DNA from: Diplonema papillatum
Lineage: Eukaryota; Euglenozoa; Diplonemea; Diplonemida; Diplonemidae
Length of the DNA stretch: 64,000 nt
Direction: 5' to 3'
NCBI GenBank assembly: GCA_030068145.1
Contig: JAPJBO010000191.1
Location: forward strand, 1 to 64,000
Numbering within the stretch: the stretch's first letter is position 1; the number at the start of each line of letters is the position of its first letter. The notes below the pieces were generated by a model, which had not been told where the DNA came from, did no database searches, and saw nothing but the letters and a program-made list of their open reading frames with translations. The translations under genes were made by a program, and so were the position numbers. Below, piece by piece: positions 62,635-64,000 of the stretch.

Positions 62635-63693
62635 TCACTTTCCCCAGGGTTTGGCGTTTCCCTGGCCCTTTTTTCCCCCTTTGCCTCCGCTGCGAGGACG
62701 GGCGTCCCACTTGCCCCTCTTTGCCATATCCCCCTCGACCTTGGCGACCGCCTTCTGCATCGGATTGTCCGATGTCATCGCCAACTCACGCATAAGCTGC
62801 GCCCGAGGAATATGCTTCACGTTCCAGTAGTACTGGAACTGTACTTCCTGGAACAAACTGTTCCCCAACCGGACGATCTCAGGGTTTTCCACCCAGCCCC
62901 CGCCTTGGGCCACTCCGTGCACCCAATCCCTCAAACGTTCGAATGCCCCCACGAGGGCTTCCGATTGCAAGCCTCCCATGTATTTGTGACGAAGGTCACT
63001 CACCAGCCTTGCGACGTCGCTCTCCATTGCCGCCTGCCACTCGCGAACGTCCGTCGCGTCTTCAGGGTATAGCGCCACCTTGGGGGACCTTGCGGGGGGG
63101 TCCGCTGGCGGGAAGGGCAACGCATCACATGCCGCCGATGTCGCACCCGGCTGCGGTGTATAGGGCCGATCCTGCTTCCCCTCCAGGGCCTGCAGCTGTC
63201 GCTGCATCCGCATCAGCATGGCCATCATGTCGGCCTGCTGCTGCTGCTGCATTTGGATCTGATGCTGTTGCTGAAGGAGCAGCTGCTCGGTGGCGGTCGG
63301 TCGCTGCTGGTCGGAGGGCTGCAAGCACGGTGGGGGCACCATCTCCCTCCATTTTCCCGTCGCCAAGATGTCGTCGAACTTTGCCCCGTCCAGGCCGTGA
63401 ATCTCGACCAACGTGGCGGCAACCTTCCACGGCGCGAGGTTCCTCAACTCCTCGTCCTCCTCCACACCGAGAAGCTCCGCCACGAACCCTCTCGCCGCCA
63501 CCAGCTGCAAATCGGCCGGAATCCCCACGAACCACGGCTCAACCGCGGCCTCCAAGTCACTCAGCCGCACCCGACGTGAGGGTTCCGAAAGCTCGCCAAA
63601 CCGCTCTGTGAGCCTGTCACGCCACGAAGCCGGAAAAGCGAAGGTCGTCCACCCATTGGACGTGCCAGAATGACGAAACGGAGATGCGACCAT
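62635..63693 (-). CDS. DIRS element, gag-like region
   Basis: First reading frame after the left repeat, 352 residues. It has a Gln/Met-rich stretch (QQQHQIQMQQQQQADMMAML) in the middle and a basic Gly/Lys-rich end (RSGGKGGKKGQGNAKPWGK), as expected for a nucleic-acid-binding structural protein. Identity as gag is by position. Confidence 0.65.
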   Translation of the reverse strand: MVASPFRHSGTSNGWTTFAFPASWRDRLTERFGELSEPSRRVRLSDLEAAVEPWFVGIPADLQLVAARGFVAELLGVEEDEELRNLAPWKVAATLVEIHGLDGAKFDDILATGKWREMVPPPCLQPSDQQRPTATEQLLLQQQHQIQMQQQQQADMMAMLMRMQRQLQALEGKQDRPYTPQPGATSAACDALPFPPADPPARSPKVALYPEDATDVREWQAAMESDVARLVSDLRHKYMGGLQSEALVGAFERLRDWVHGVAQGGGWVENPEIVRLGNSLFQEVQFQYYWNVKHIPRAQLMRELAMTSDNPMQKAVAKVEGDMAKRGKWDARPRSGGKGGKKGQGNAKPWGK

Positions 63694-63711
63694 ATTGTAA
63701 GGAAATGAGGA

Positions 63712-63789
63712 AAAATTTCCCCGCGATCCAAGTGCGCACCGAGGTGTCCTAAAGGTCGTTTGTTTTACCTAGTAGAATTCCCCTGATAA
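63712..63789. repeat. DIRS repeat A1 (element 5' end)
   Basis: Match to A2 ends at CCCCTGATAAA. Sequence beyond 63790 is unrelated to that beyond A2, which marks the element boundary. Confidence 0.88.
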
Positions 63790-64000
63790 AGTACGTGCGC
63801 TCGGCTAAGGCCGGCGCGTGGCGAGACTGGAGGCAGCAGTTAAAGTTCGGGGAACAGTAAAGTTCGGGCGAAGCTAAGTTCGGGCAATGCTGGTGAAGCT
63901 AAGTTCGAGTGATGCTTAGTTCGGGCGTTGCTAAGCGCTCAGGCTGCGCTGGTACTAAAAAACAGTTCGGGCACGAAGCGAAGTTCGGCCAGGGTGTAAA
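63790..64000. repeat. Degenerate AAGTTCGGG repeat
   Basis: AAGTTCGGG or near variants (AAGTTCGAG, TAGTTCGGG, CAGTTCGGG) recur about eight times at irregular spacing up to the window end. No gene. Confidence 0.75.

Larger units (their letters stand above)
59268..63789 (-). mobile_element. DIRS/Ngaro-like tyrosine-recombinase retroelement (near whole fossil)
   Basis: About 4.5 kb. The ends show the split direct repeat plan A1 - genes - B1 - A2 - B2, read on the minus strand: A1 63712-63789, B1 59643-59775, A2 59557-59636, B2 59268-59398. Parts in order: gag-like region, tyrosine recombinase, RT and RNase H. The repeats are nearly identical to each other, so the insertion looks young. The coding region looks close to whole, with about one break or programmed frame change in the RT-RNase H part. 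The recombinase-before-RT order recalls trypanosome VIPER and Dictyostelium DIRS-1 more than typical Ngaro/PAT. The left end abuts the minisatellite. Confidence 0.85.

Noticed and set aside
61200-62710. Gly-rich open frame overlapping the tyrosine recombinase
   Set aside because: It is out of frame with the clear recombinase motifs and has no motif of its own; treated as a shadow.

Overview
The window is nuclear DNA of a eukaryote, most likely a unicellular protist. It has GC-rich exons with GT-AG introns, long AT-rich introns, simple-sequence tracts of hundreds of bases, and several classes of retrotransposon and DNA transposon. No prokaryotic gene organisation is visible. The only lineage marker is a 28S rRNA fragment at about 12576-12897. 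One helix in it, and the recombinase-before-RT order of the tyrosine-recombinase element at the right end, recall Euglenozoa (for example a diplonemid or euglenid). This is a weak inference from memory, not a placement.

Left part (1-26.3 kb). After a foldback (long inverted repeat) element and about 2 kb without a recognised gene comes a 22.8 kb block of four LINE non-LTR retrotransposons. All read right to left, head to tail, and each 3' end abuts a (TG/CA)n tract. Two (A and B) are nearly full length. They carry ORF1 plus a large ORF2 with an OTU-type cysteine protease, APE endonuclease, reverse transcriptase, CCHC finger, RNase H and a Cys/His-rich tail. A is interrupted by about 320 bp of 28S rRNA sequence. 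C is 5'-truncated and ends in a B-type 3' end. D is internally deleted and mosaic.

Middle (26.3-57.5 kb). This is host-gene territory. Splice-phase agreement supports one five-exon gene running from 32079 to 51081 (about 1,784 codons). It has a coiled coil, a divergent ADP-ribosyltransferase-like segment and C-terminal ankyrin-type repeats. A second gene has two visible exons, 52764-53422 and 55138-56476. The introns are full of insertions: a hAT-like element with an RT-like fragment inside, an element whose ends are arrays of a ~21-bp repeat, and a truncated retroelement reading frame joining the end of a reverse transcriptase to a ubiquitin-specific protease (USP). A striking local habit is partial tandem duplication of exon edges with decay of the extra copies, seen at seven places.

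Right part (57.7-64 kb). A 1.5 kb 14-bp minisatellite is followed by a nearly whole DIRS/Ngaro-like tyrosine-recombinase retroelement (59268-63789, minus strand) with split direct repeats, gag-like, recombinase and RT-RNase H parts. The last 210 bp are a degenerate short repeat.

Two unrelated retroelement types here carry deubiquitinase-type proteases (OTU in the LINEs, USP in the truncated RT element). That, the ordered LINE array in CA repeats and the exon-edge duplications are the observations most worth pursuing.
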